In this document: piece after piece, positions 13,369-21,740 of the stretch
How positions within the stretch are numbered: the stretch's first letter is position 1
Layout of the letters: every line of letters starts with the position of its first letter
Source of the DNA: Stramonita haemastoma
Taxonomy: Eukaryota > Mollusca > Gastropoda > Neogastropoda > Muricidae
Assembly (NCBI GenBank): GCA_030674155.1
Contig: CM060326.1
Coordinates: forward strand, 15,615,322-15,679,321
DNA: 64,000 bases
Direction of reading: 5' to 3'
The notes under the pieces: model-generated
What the model was told of the DNA's origin: nothing
Databases searched by the model: none
What the model saw: the letters and a program-made list of their open reading frames with translations, nothing else
Made by a program: the position numbers and the translations under genes

Positions 13369-14534
13369 TAATGTGTGCATTCTGTGTGGTGTGAATGTGT
13401 GTGTGCATGCGTGTGTGTGTGTGCGTTCTGTGTGTGTACTCTGTGTATGTGTGTGCGTGTGTGTGTACTCTGTGTATGTGTACTCTGTGTACGCTGTGAG
13501 TGAGTGTGTGTCTGTGTCTGTGTCTGCGTCTGCATGTCAATGAGCAGTCGAGAGTGTATTGCAATAACAGAATGTGTGCCATGTCTTTGCTAGAAACTGG
13601 CCCAGCAGTCTCGTGTGGGAATCCAGTCAGAAGGAGGACCACCGCCATTTGTTCCGTTTGGCAAAAAGACATCCAGCGCCAGAGTGGAAGCTCCTCGCAG
13701 AGGTGTGTCCATTTTGCTCAGCTGCCCGCTTTGTTGTTTTAATAATAAAACATGGAATTTATATAGCGCTATATCTTGCAAAAACAAATCAAAGCGCTTG
13801 CATTCGACCGATACAATTCACAAAACAATCAGCAACAATTACTAGTTTTAGAAAATAGCAAATTCAAATGCACACACACACACACACACACATGCACGCG
13901 TGCATTTTCTTTGGTTTTTGGGTTTTTTTTTTCATTTATATTGAGGATAATGGAATAAGCACTCATGTGCTTTATTTCATCCAGTCCCCGTGTGTATGCA
14001 GTTGTGTAAATATTGTCATCTGTTCCCACCAGCACACAATGGCCTTCTCTTACAAAAAGCGGAACAGGATTTAACGTGTACACAAGATGTTCTGCGTGCG
14101 TGTGCACACGGGCCTCGGTTTACTGTTTCATCCGAAAAACTTGTGGGGAGAGTGGGGTCAGCACTGATGTGAACTCCAGGGGAAAAATCCCCTCCAGCGG
14201 GAGTCAAACTCGGGTTGTCAAATTGCGAGCGTAATGTTCTGACCATTATGCTATCCCATGGTGGGTTGTCTGTGTTACATTTTATTATCATGATTATAAT
14301 TTTTTGTGCTGAACACTGTCGGGGTTTATTTTTGTTTTGTTTTGTTTTGTTTTTGTTCTTGGTTGTGTTTTTTGGGTCTCCTTTTTTTTTATGCTGTGCA
14401 TTCTGTTGTTGCATGTATCAAAAAAAGGAGAAAATGCATCTTTTAAAAAATATTTGAAGATTTTATTTAGTTTTGTTGAAATTCGTCTGTGGTATGTGTG
14501 TGTGTGTGTGCGTGTGGTGTGTATGTGTGTGTGT

Positions 14535-14605
<71 letters not shown>

Positions 14606-16997
14606 TTGTTGTAAAATATTTATCGTATAAGTAGTGTGTAGCATGCTGATAATTTGAAGAGTTTTTATACGCACACTATGATTCCAAACGAAGGAGCTTT
14701 TTGGGGGGGGTATATGGGCAAAAATAAAGACAAATACGTATCAATACTTGTGACTATCTTCATTTTTAGAAAGTAATTTTATTTGACAAGGTTTCAGTTG
14801 CAAAGGAAACAAAGCATTCAACAAAAACGTAAGGATCAAAGTACATAATGTGTACAGCTACTTTGATGTTTTATGACAGAAGAGGATGAAAAAATAACAA
14901 AATACAAGCAAAAGGGTACTCAGAAGGAGAATTAAAAAAATCCCATAACATAGCTATGCACAGAAATATTCAGAACTATGTTGAGTTTTTTTGCATCGGG
15001 CTTCTTACAGCAGAATCAGTGCAACACATTTTCGCACATGTGACAGAAAACAGTAGGTGCTGTCTGAGCATTCGAAGGAGAAGAAGAAGTATGACAGAAT
15101 TTGTAGGTATTCTTTGCTTTTTTCTTTTTTTTTTTTTTTTTGGGTGGGGAGGGTGGTTTGGAATGTTTTGTATTTTTTGTATTGAGCACACACATTTGCA
15201 GAGTCTGAAGCATAATGCAGATTTTTCCTGTGTTCATAAACATGTTCGGGACGGGATGACGTATAGCCTAGTGGTCAGAACATTGCACTGGGAATTTGAC
15301 AACCCAAGTTTGATTCCCGTTAGAGGGGATTTTTCCCCTGGAGTTAACATCAGTGCTGACTCTACTCTCCCCAAAAGTCTTTCAGATGAGACTGTAAACC
15401 GAGGCCCTGTGTGCGAACGCACGCAGAACATCTTGGGCTCACTTTCAATCCTGTTCCGCTTTTTGTAAGAGTAGGCCATTGTGTCCCGATGGGAACAGAT
15501 GGCAAAATTTCCACAACTGCATACACGGGGATTGGATGGAAAAAAAAAGAGTGTTAATCCCATTATCCTCAATATAAAAAAATAAAATAAAATTTTAAAA
15601 AATGTTCAACTGATTGCGTCTCACTGTGCAGACGATTTCAAATCCCTGGCCGCCAGCAGTCAAGCAGGAGAGGGGGAGGGGGAGGAGGAGAACAGCGAAT
15701 TCCAGCAGCAGAGACAGGCCACCATCGCCGAAGCCGAGGCCCTGACCTCCAAACCCAAAACCTTCGGGGGCGGTCAGAAACTGACCCTCAAAGACAGCGA
15801 CGTCGCTCGCATCGTGGAAATGGGCTTCACTGCCGAGCAGGCTGGCAGCGCTCTTCGTCAGAGTGGGGGTGATGTGACCGAAGCCATTGGGAGACTGCTA
15901 GGGGGGAATGTTGACAGTCGGGGTGGTGAGGGGTTTGGGTACGGGAGGAGCAGAGGAGGAGGTGGGAGAGGAGGGGGCATCAGAGAGAGAGGGGGTGAGC
16001 AGCATCAGGAGGAGGAAGAGAGAGGTGGCCGCAGAGGTGAGTTTTTGGGGACTTGTCGGTTTGTTTTGATGTGGATGGAAGAAAGAGTCTGGAAAGTGGG
16101 GGAGGGAGGGAGGGGGAGAGAGAGAGAGAGAGAACACTGAACACTGAACACTGAAATGGTTTAATGGTACCTTGGCCTTGGACTACAATACACCAGATGA
16201 GGGGGGCAGGGGTGCGAGTGTAATGCAAAATGGAAGCATGGATACATTTTAAACATACCATGGCAGTGAGAAAATGAAAGCATGGATAGATTTTCCACAT
16301 ACTGTGACAATCATAAATCAAACCGTGGATATATTTCCCACCTCCTATAGCAATGAAATACGAAACCATTGATAAATTTCACACAAAGAGAGAGAGAGAG
16401 TGTTGTCAGGAAGACTTGAGATTTTGTTGATTATTTCAGTATCATTGTGAGATTAAATCTTGTTCATAGCGTCAGTTTCATTGTGAGATTAAATCTTGTC
16501 CATAGTGACATTATCATTGTGAGGCTAGTTTCAGTTCATCTTAAATACAATCTGTTACTTACCAGGAGGCCGAAGAGATGGACGCAGACGTGGCAGAAGG
16601 GGGGAGGAGGAGGACGAGGAGGAGGAGGGGGGTCTCTCCAGCAGACCCAGTGGACCGTCCACACTGTTCGACTTCCTGGAAACCAAGATCCCTGCCAAGT
16701 CAGGTAACTACACTCTGTACTGGCCAGCTTATGGCTGTCTGTGGAAGGAGGTGTGTCAGAGGGGGGGGAGGAGGAGGAGAAGGAGGTGGAGGAGAAGGAG
16801 AAGAAGAAGGGGAGGAAGAAGAAGAAGAAAAAGAAGAAGAAGAGAAAGAAGAAGAAGAAGAAGAAGCAGGAGGAGGAGAGGGAGAGAGAGAGAGAGAGAG
16901 AGATTTGGGTGTTGTCAATTTAATGTGTACATCTGGTTACAGGTGTGCCATAGTGTGTTTTTGAATGTTATATTCTTTGTAAGATGAAAGGTCTTTT

Positions 16998-17028
<31 letters not shown>

Positions 17029-17052
17029 CTCTCTCTCCTTCTCTTCTCTCTC

Positions 17053-17120
<68 letters not shown>

Positions 17121-20100
17121 ATACTATATCTATATATATATATGCATTGCTTACAGTTTCCCTTTTGCAATTTTGTGATATAAAATGGAGAGAAAAAAAG
17201 TCTGGCAGAGCCTCCTGTAACTTTGTGCCTTTAACACTGCCCATCACAGTAATGAAAAAAAAATCGCTATTTTTCCTCTCTTTTTTTCTCTCTCTCTTTT
17301 GCTACCTTTCATTTTGGTGCTGAAGACAAGACAATGTGAATTCATATTGCTGCTTCTTACTTTGATTTTGTTTGATTTTTTAACACGCATATTCTGTTCA
17401 TTCCAGACAAAGAAAAATCCGGCAAACAAAGACCAGGGTCCGGACAGGAGCCGAGGTACCACGCTGATCAGCGAACAGACCCGAGACCTCACACAGCCTC
17501 TGGGGATGGGCGCTCCTCTCCAAGACCCGCCTATCCACGTCTGGACAGAGGACAAGACTTGCAAAACCGCCCAGGCAAGAGAGAGAGGTGAAGGCCCCTC
17601 AAGGGGGCTGGGGACAGAGTTCCGAAAGAGAAATCAAGTGGACGGGTAGACAGAGAAGTGGTCAGAATGGCGCACAGGAAGAGTTCCAACCTAACCCTGC
17701 CTCCTCCAACAGAAACGATCGAGGTAAAAGGTCCAGGGACAACAGAACGAGTCAAAACAACGAAAATCACGCCAAACCAGCCCGCACAGTCCTCGCAAAA
17801 CGGCGGCAGATCGAACGCAACGGTGCGTCGAAGCCTGAACCATCGTCACAGCCATGACCGACAGAAAAGGTACCAGCAGCAAAACTGACAGTCAGCCCAA
17901 TGGAGGGACGTTCAGCGAGGCCGAGGTCGGATCATAGACATTCCAGACCCTTCCAGGAGCAGCACAGCCAACGTGCATAGTCATGCTTCGAAGAGCGTGT
18001 GGACAGACCCCACCCACAGTCTGGGGCCAACAGGGCGACAGGAGAGCAGCCAGCCAGAGGGGGACCCTCTGATTATGGACAGAAGGTAACTTTTGGTTTT
18101 TTGGCTCCCTTAGGGTCAGTGTTTTTGGAGGGGGGGGGGGGGGGGGGGGGGGGTTGTGTTCGATTTTGATATTTGACCGACAAATGGGGGGTGGAGGGGT
18201 CAGGATGGAGTCTGGATCATTGTTTGAAGGTGGATGCGCACATATTTTGAATAGGGGTGGACAAATGAATGGAAATCAGATGACTGATCAACTATGAACG
18301 CTACAGTATGCTAGCTAATGAATAATATATATTTTTTTGTTGTCTTACTGCATGAATGAGCATGGAAATGAATTTGAAAGTAAGAACTTCAGGCTGTGTG
18401 GTTGTAAGTATCAGAAACGATACTTGTCAAGAGAGAATTGTGTTTTGTATTGTAATAAGTCATTGTGTTGTACTGTTCTGTATTGTATTGCATCGTACCA
18501 ATACCAAGGAGAATGGTGTTAACATGAGCAAATCTCTTCTTTTTCAGGGGTCATCACGACCGACCAAGGAGGGGACAGGTTGTGCTGGCCAAGTATTGGG
18601 AAGACAATCAGGTGGGCTTTTGCTGTTTTGGTCATTTTTCACTTTTCATCTTCAACTATTCTATTACAAATGTGATAAAGTATTGTCTTGAAGAAGATGG
18701 GCATTACTGACTGCAACAGATACTCTTTTTTTTTGTAGAAGAAAAAGATGTAATAAAACTCTATAAATTTACTATCTGTCAGTTTTGCAATCCTTGGGTT
18801 TCAGCTGTACAAAGATTATTGTAAAAGAAAGATAATTGTCACAACTGTCTCTTCATTGTAAATGGATTTTTGTTGTTTTTTTGGTTATGGTAGAAAAAAA
18901 AAACCTGTAAAAGATGGAGCAGTCGATCTTGATTTTACCAGGAAATCACCAAAATAAACAAAACTAAACCCAACGTTCAGGTTATTTATTTATTCTTTCT
19001 TGTATATCAAGAATAATGGAATAAGCACTATGTGCTTTTTTACATCCAGTCCCTGTATGTATGCAGTTTTATAAATTTTGTCATCTGTTTCCACCGGCAC
19101 ACAATGGCCTACCTTTTGAAAAGGGAACAGGATGTAACATCTGCGCAAGATACGATTTATAGTCTTATCTGAAGGACTTTTGTGGGGTTGGAGTCTGCCT
19201 GTGACCAGGGGAAAATCCCCTCCAATGGGATTCAAACCAGGTTGTCAAGTACAGTGTAGATGCACAGACATCAGATTTCATTTCCATGTCTTGGAATGGT
19301 GTTGTACAACTTCTGCGTAAACTTGTGTTCCAGTAGATAGAGTTGATTATGGTGACATAATATTGAGATTTGATGACAATGATGCTGATGATGACAATGA
19401 TGATGATGACGACAGACAATGATGATAATGTTAATAGTATGTGTGTGTGTTGTGGTGTTGTGGTGTGTTTTTTGGTGTGTTGTGTGTGTGTGTGTGGTGT
19501 GCATGTGTGTGTGTGTGTGTGTGTGTTGATGGTGTTGTGTGTGTGTGTGGTTGTGTGTGTGTGTGGATGCGTCTTGTGTTGTGTGATGGTGTAGATGTGT
19601 GTGTGTATGTGTGTGTGTGTGTGTGTTATGAATGTATGAGAATGTGTGTATGTATGAATGTGTCTGTGTGTTGTGTGTGTCTGTGTATGAATGTGTGTAT
19701 TTTATGTGTATGAATGTGTGTGTGTTAAATTTACTCTCAGTGAAGATGGTGGGTGAATGTGTGTCTGTGTGTGTGCGTGTATAAATGTATGTATTTATGA
19801 ATATGCACTTGTGTGTGCAGCTGTATCGAGCGGTGGTGGAGGCGGTGGCAGAGAATGGGTACACATGCTGTGGTCACTTTCCTGGACTACGGCAACCAGG
19901 AGGAGGTTCTGTGTGCTGACATAGAGCCCATGGGGATGAACGTGCACCAGGTAGGTAGTCCTCTGTTCTCGTTAGTTGTCTTTCATTTTTGTGTCTTGTA
20001 ATGTGTAGGTGTTTCAGTCTTTTGGTTTTGTTGTTTCTTTCATTCTGTGTGCTGACGTAGAGCCCATGGGGATGAATGTGACCAGGTAGGTAGTCCTGTA

Positions 20101-21020
20101 CAGTGTCCTTTTTCTTTTTTTGTGGTTTTTTTTTGTTTTTTCTTTCTTTCTTCATTCTCTGTGCTGACCTACATTCTGTGCAAACACATGCATGCCATGG
20201 TGTTTTTCTGTGTGGCTGTCTTTCTCTTTCTTTGCGTTCTTTTATCTTAGTCTGCTGAACTGAATAGGAAATGTCTATGAACTGACATTTAAAAAATAGG
20301 TTTATTGTAACAGATCATACTTTCATTAATTCTGTTGAACTGAACAGAAATGGCTATGTGAACTGACATGAGAAAAAAAAGTTCATTGAAACAGTTTATA
20401 CCTTTACCCAGTTCTGCAGTAACTGGACAGGAAGCACCCTTTTTTTTTGTACTGACATTCCTCTGAAGTCGGAGTATGGCTGCCTATATGGCGAGGTACT
20501 TGAAAATAGTCATACACCCAAGCTTATATCATTCAGTGTGCAATTTCAATCTCACAGTGATTCCCAGGTGGGATGAGTGAGTCAGAGTGGGGACAGATGA
20601 CATTTACAAAACTGCATACACACGGGGACTGGATGTAAAAAAGCACATGAGTGCTTATCCCATTATCCTCGATATAAAAGAAAGAACAAAAGAAAGAAAA
20701 AAAAAGAGTGCACATTCTGGGTGACCCCCAGAGTGTTAAGCTGGGAAATGCACAACAGCTGACATGGAAAAAAAATGTCCTTTGTCCTTCAGGATAGCAG
20801 CGGTACACCTGCCAATTCCCAAGGACGGTTTGCTGACTCCAGACAGTTTGGTGCACCCAATCCTTACACCCCTGCCACCGATGCTGGCTTTGATTCAGAG
20901 GTCATTCCCAAAATGGAGTTCCGACGAGGCGGATCCTGGCAAGGTCATCGCCAGCAAGGTCAGGACAACAGACGACGACCCGCGCAGAACTTTTACACAC
21001 CGCCGAATTACAAAAAGTGA
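8238..21020 (+). CDS. TDRD3: TDRD3, Tudor domain-containing protein 3 (gene span)
   Basis: Twelve coding exons join with compatible phases into a TDRD3-type protein. The order is an N-terminal DUF1767/OB-fold (exons 1-6), a UBA domain (exon 7), an acidic/Arg-rich low-complexity region (exons 7-9), a Tudor domain (exons 10-11) and a C-terminal exon-junction-binding motif MEFRRGG..FYTPP (exon 12). In vertebrates TDRD3 reads asymmetric dimethylarginine through its Tudor domain and holds TOP3B through the OB-fold, acting on R-loops and in mRNP granules. The spliced length is about 745 codons with the long exon 9 or about 579 with the short one, in the range of vertebrate TDRD3. The frame is broken in exon 4 and exon 11, and exon 9 has in-frame stops. 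Gene identity is secure; integrity is not. Confidence 0.9.
8289..8380. repeat. (CA)n-rich patch in TDRD3 intron 1
   Basis: CACGCA units grade into CA dinucleotides, ending in CCGG. Confidence 0.9.
8896..9205. repeat. (CA)n / poly-C / (CA)n block in TDRD3 intron 1
   Basis: A long CA run to 8961 is followed by a C homopolymer interval at 8964-8980 and further CA, CACGCA and CATGCA units. The minus-strand frames across it are pure Cys-Val repeat. Confidence 0.95.
9206..9698. other. TDRD3 intron 1, unique part
   Basis: AT-rich intron sequence with no second feature. The open frame 9249-9596 carries no domain. Confidence 0.5.
9699..9782. repeat. (GT)n directly upstream of TDRD3 exon 2 acceptor
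   Basis: GT dinucleotides run to within a few bases of the exon 2 acceptor (TATGTTAG, AG at 9786-9787), so they occupy the place of the polypyrimidine tract. Confidence 0.95.
9788..9869 (+). CDS. TDRD3: TDRD3 exon 2
   Basis: 82 nt, entering in phase 2 and leaving in phase 0. It encodes HLSPEGQEQC.. through ..AIKKALN, the start of the DUF1767/OB-fold region. Donor GTGAGT at 9870. The acceptor TTAG is preceded by GT repeat and not by pyrimidines. Confidence 0.85.
10306..10432. repeat. (GT)n with GCATCA interruptions, TDRD3 intron 2
   Basis: GT runs are punctuated four times by GCATCA(G), a higher-order repeat of about 20 bases. Confidence 0.9.
10613..10684 (+). CDS. TDRD3: TDRD3 exon 3
   Basis: 72 nt, phase 0 in and out. 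It encodes LDLKTIGEKWLPTDVSTGRI and four more residues, collinear with the TD-L-TIG-K-LP-DI-SG segment of vertebrate TDRD3. The acceptor TTTTTTTCTCAG is classical; donor GTAAGT at 10685. Confidence 0.9.
10752..11002. repeat. (CA)n then (CT)n in TDRD3 intron 3
   Basis: A CA block with CACAGT interruptions to about 10904 is followed by nearly pure (CT)n from 10910 to 11002. Confidence 0.95.
11003..11401. other. TDRD3 intron 3, 3' part
   Basis: Unique sequence containing a short GATA run at 11331-11350 (TAGATAGATTGATAGATAGA). It ends in GTGTGTGTTAG, the exon 4 acceptor. Confidence 0.6.
11402..11561 (+). CDS. TDRD3: TDRD3 exon 4, with one-base frame break
   Basis: 160 nt coding for the core of the OB-fold. 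The first 15 codons read LEGPAVLQITKLRNV in the expected frame. From 11449 the conserved APKDNEESQAAPR and the following KITLTDGH..LKNL lie in another frame. One base is missing at about 11447-11448 (GTC TC- GCA). With that base restored, both exon ends fit their neighbours' phases. Donor GTGAGC at 11562. Either a consensus error or a true frameshift that would abolish the protein. Confidence 0.85.
11565..11764. repeat. 20-bp minisatellite, 10 copies, adjoining splice donor
   Basis: Exactly ten tandem copies of AGCTGGCTGTGTAGTGTTGT begin at position +4 of intron 4, immediately after the exon 4 donor. The copies look identical by eye, which implies recent expansion. Confidence 0.95.
12050..12235 (+). 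mobile_element. Dispersed repeat B, copy 1 (intron 4 of TDRD3)
   Basis: About 185 bp shared with 12.52 and 26.04 kb. Landmarks are CAGCTCCTCTCAGCGGCTAA, CATCCCATCCCAG, GATGGGGCCAG-like, CTAATTATAGCA, GAACTGACCA-like and GCATGCTAAATTTAGCAC. No coding capacity; class unknown, no tRNA-like boxes seen. Confidence 0.8.
12309..12450 (+). CDS. TDRD3: TDRD3 exon 5
   Basis: 142 nt, entering with one base that completes a Ser codon and leaving in phase 0. It reads LKTPPGTKLLLEGKADILNG and continues YLLL..LLGG..LVESWQLKL, the second half of the OB-fold (TPPGTK, NG-LLL and LGG are conserved in TDRD3). Acceptor TGTTGCAG; donor GTAGGT at 12451. Confidence 0.9.
12520..12706 (+). mobile_element. Dispersed repeat B, copy 2 (intron 5 of TDRD3)
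   Basis: Same landmarks as the copy at 12.05 kb, 470 bp further on and in the same orientation, including GATGGGGCCAGTTGGTGCTA and GTGCTAAATTTAGCAC. Confidence 0.85.
12707..13261. other. TDRD3 intron 5, unique part
   Basis: AT-rich intron sequence. The open frame at 12993-13223 has no domain, conserved motif or splice support. Confidence 0.5.
13262..13540. repeat. (GT)n cluster with GTACTCT interruptions
   Basis: Impure GT repeat in which (T/G)TACTCTGTGT recurs several times in the second half. Confidence 0.9.
13594..13702 (+). CDS. TDRD3: TDRD3 exon 6
   Basis: 109 nt, phase 0 in and phase 1 out. It reads KLAQQSRVGIQSEGGPPPFV and continues PFGKK, matching the IGTEGGPPPFVPFG signature of TDRD3. 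Acceptor CTTTGCTAG. The donor GTGTGT at 13703 is weak; its position was chosen because it alone keeps phase with exon 7. Confidence 0.85.
13741..13825 (+). mobile_element. Dispersed GCGC repeat fragment
   Basis: GGAATTTATATAGCGCTATA, a run of A and C, and AATCAAAGCGCTTGCATTC. The same word order occurs at 48.44-48.50 kb. A short, non-coding, dispersed repeat. Confidence 0.6.
13935..14265 (-). mobile_element. tRNA-derived SINE (family 1), TDRD3 intron 6
   Basis: The 3' end (GAGGATAATGGAATAAGCAC) lies at the left and the tRNA-like head at the right (GGGAGTCAAACTCGGG and ATGCTATCCCATG). It sits antisense to TDRD3. Confidence 0.85.
14497..14600. repeat. (GT)n microsatellite
   Basis: GT run with a few GTGGTGTGTA and GATTG interruptions. 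Confidence 0.95.
14601..15250. other. TDRD3 intron 6, middle part
   Basis: Unique AT-rich sequence. A fragment of dispersed repeat C (AGTGCAACACATTTTCGCAC at about 15017-15036) is also found at 34.92 and 61.94 kb. A T homopolymer lies at 15121-15140. Confidence 0.6.
15253..15592 (+). mobile_element. tRNA-derived SINE (family 1), full length
   Basis: The A-box TAGCCTAGTGG is at about 15264. A B-box-like GTTTGATTCCCG and the body GGGGATTTTTCCCCTGGAGT follow, and the 3' end is TATCCTCAATATAAAAAA. It ends 40 bases upstream of TDRD3 exon 7, in sense orientation. Confidence 0.9.
15632..16036 (+). CDS. TDRD3: TDRD3 exon 7 (UBA domain)
   Basis: 405 nt, entering with two bases that complete an Asp codon and leaving in phase 1. 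An acidic linker leads to QRQATIAEAEALTSKPKTFG (compare KQRTAAIAE..KTFGGG in vertebrates). The UBA domain lies at about 15790-15905, with VARIVEMGFTAEQAGSALRQ and DVTEAIGRLLGG. A Gly/Arg-rich RGG-like tail follows. UBA domains bind ubiquitin. Acceptor CACTGTGCAG; donor GTGAGT at 16037. Confidence 0.92.
16566..16703 (+). CDS. TDRD3: TDRD3 exon 8
   Basis: 138 nt. It encodes an Arg-rich then Glu/Asp-rich run (GRRRGRRGEEEDEEEE) followed by SGPSTLFDFLETKIPAKS, matching the PSTLFDFLESK motif of vertebrate TDRD3. Acceptor TTACCAG; donor GTAACT at 16704. The purine-rich composition continues into the following intron as pure GGA/GAA repeat. Confidence 0.88.
16755..16905. repeat. (GGA/GAA)n then (GA)n purine tract, TDRD3 intron 8
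   Basis: About 150 bases of almost uninterrupted purines on the coding strand, starting about 50 bases after the exon 8 donor. Frames through it give poly-Glu or poly-Arg/Lys and are not genes. Confidence 0.95.
16999..17120. repeat. (GT)n then (CT)n in TDRD3 intron 8
   Basis: A short GT run is followed by an impure CT run with CTTCTC interruptions. Confidence 0.9.
17407..18085 (+). CDS. TDRD3: TDRD3 exon 9, frame-ambiguous
   Basis: The first 60 codons are open in the frame set by exon 8 (DKEKSGKQRPGSGQEPRYHA and a Pro/Arg-rich continuation), and the acceptor TTCATTCCAG is good. That frame then meets TGA at 17589 and TGA at 17886. Both alternative frames also have stops, although Arg/Asn/Gln-rich coding-like text continues to 18085 (for example ASSNRNDRGKRSRDNRTSQ). 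Two readings keep phase with exon 10. One is a long exon ending at 18085 (donor GTAACT) with compensating indels inside. The other is a short exon ending at 17587 (donor GTGAAG), which is fully open. RNA is needed to choose. Confidence 0.6.
18130..18153. repeat. Poly-G tract (24 nt)
   Basis: Uninterrupted G homopolymer 45 bases after the distal exon 9 donor, followed by further G-rich sequence. A place where read errors are likely. Confidence 0.95.
18548..18611 (+). CDS. TDRD3: TDRD3 exon 10 (start of Tudor domain)
   Basis: 64 nt, with one base completing the previous codon. It reads GHHDRPRRGQVVLAKYWEDN and Q, aligning with the W-PGDECFALYWEDNKFYRA start of the vertebrate Tudor domain. Acceptor CTTTTTCAG; donor GTGGGC at 18612; phase 0 out. 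Confidence 0.85.
18612..18994. other. TDRD3 intron 10, 5' part
   Basis: Unique AT-rich intron sequence without further signals. Confidence 0.5.
18995..19255 (-). mobile_element. SINE (family 1), TDRD3 intron 10
   Basis: The 3' end (AATGGAATAAGCACTATGTG) and the complement of the B box (GGGATTCAAACCAGG) are present. The A-box end is missing. Confidence 0.75.
19440..19760. repeat. Impure (GT)n / (GTATGAAT)n array
   Basis: GT dinucleotides with TTGTGGTG interruptions, passing into units of the type GTGTATGAATGT. Confidence 0.9.
19821..19950 (+). CDS. TDRD3: TDRD3 exon 11 (Tudor domain core), frame break
   Basis: 130 nt. It begins LYRAVVEAVAENG in phase with exon 10. The conserved HAVVTFLDYGNQEEVLCADI continues in another frame from about 19862. 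Both exon ends need phase 0, but 130 is not a multiple of three. The break is explained by one surplus G in AATGGGTACA or by loss of one AC unit in GTACACATG. FLDYGN holds the aromatic-cage tyrosine and the Asn typical of methylarginine-binding Tudor domains. Donor GTAGGT at 19951. Confidence 0.85.
20045..20100 (+). pseudogene. Partial duplicate of TDRD3 exon 11 3' end
   Basis: GTGTGCTGACGTAGAGCCCA and ATGGGGATGAATGTG..CCAGGTAGGTAGTCCT repeat the last about 45 bases of exon 11 together with its donor and the following intron bases, 135 bases downstream. One CA of the exon (GTGCACCAG) is missing and the copy has an in-frame TAG equivalent (GACGTAGAG), so it is not a usable exon. Confidence 0.75.
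20585..20692 (+). mobile_element. SINE (family 1) 3' fragment
   Basis: GGGGACAGATGACATTTACA, CACGGGGACTGGATGTAAAA and CCATTATCCTCGATATAAAA in order. Only the 3' third remains. Confidence 0.8.
20793..21020 (+). CDS. TDRD3: TDRD3 exon 12 (C-terminal exon)
   Basis: 228 nt, phase 0, 75 codons and TGA at 21018-21020. A Ser/Gly/Pro-rich segment leads to VIPKMEFRRGGSWQGHRQQG and ends PAQNFYTPPNYKK. The EFRRGG..FY-PP pattern is the conserved TDRD3 tail that in vertebrates contacts the exon junction complex. Acceptor TTTGTCCTTCAG at 20792. Confidence 0.92.
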   Translation, partial: DSSGTPANSQGRFADSRQFGAPNPYTPATDAGFDSEVIPKMEFRRGGSWQGHRQQGQDNRRRPAQNFYTPPNYKK

Positions 21021-21183
21021 ACTTTGATCGTTTGTTTTTTATTTATGGAGACTTTGAGTGTCGCATAAATGGTCAGAACGTGGGTTGATGGTTGATACCA
21101 GTGTTTTGTGTGTTTGTGTGTGTGTGTGAGAGAAAGAGAGTGCATGTGTGTGTGTGTGAGAGAGAAAGAGAGAGTGTGTGTGT

Positions 21184-21214
<31 letters not shown>

Positions 21215-21740
21215 CGTACATGCACGCACACACTTTTTTTAGATGATTGATCAGTCATATTTTGCTCAGGCAACAGAATCTTTCTGTTCTGGGAATAATC
21301 TCTTTGAACAGTATCGATGCATGGAAAGTTAGGCTGCTGTTATTCTTTACCTTTCGTTTTCTTTCTGCATGGTTTGTATTATAGGGTTTCTAAATACGCA
21401 CTGGTCACTTTTTGTGTTATGTCTCTAACTTTTCTCCCTGCCCTAAGTGCCAGTTTTGTCTCCCAGCAGTTGGTGACTCATCTCTGTTATGACAGAACTA
21501 TGCGTCAGTCAGACTGGACTGATGCCACAAAGTAGTTTAGATTCCTATGGAAACAGGGATGCTGCATAGAGAAAGAACAATGTGTGTGTGTGTGTTTTGA
21601 CAACTTGGTGATTAAGATTGAATTGTTTTGTGCTTCATTTTATTATATGTGACACTCCACCACATAATGAGTCGCATTGCACTGGAGGTCAATTTTTTTT
21701 TTATTGTTAACATGTTATAAATCTGTAAATAAAAAGGCCT
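21021..21740 (+). promoter_or_regulatory. Probable TDRD3 3' UTR with AATAAA
   Basis: The first AATAAA downstream of the TDRD3 stop that I see is at 21728-21733. It lies inside the inverted-repeat element that starts at 21647. A (GT)n/GAGAGAAAGA block lies at 21104-21232. Assignment of the poly(A) site is inference. Confidence 0.4.
21104..21232. repeat. (GT)n/(GAGAAA) compound repeat
   Basis: GT runs alternate with GAGAGAAAGAGA blocks. Confidence 0.9.

Noticed and set aside
17589..17888. In-frame TGA codons as selenocysteine in TDRD3 exon 9
   Set aside because: TDRD3 is not a known selenoprotein, no SECIS element was sought or evident, and a phase-compatible donor or indels explain the stops more simply.
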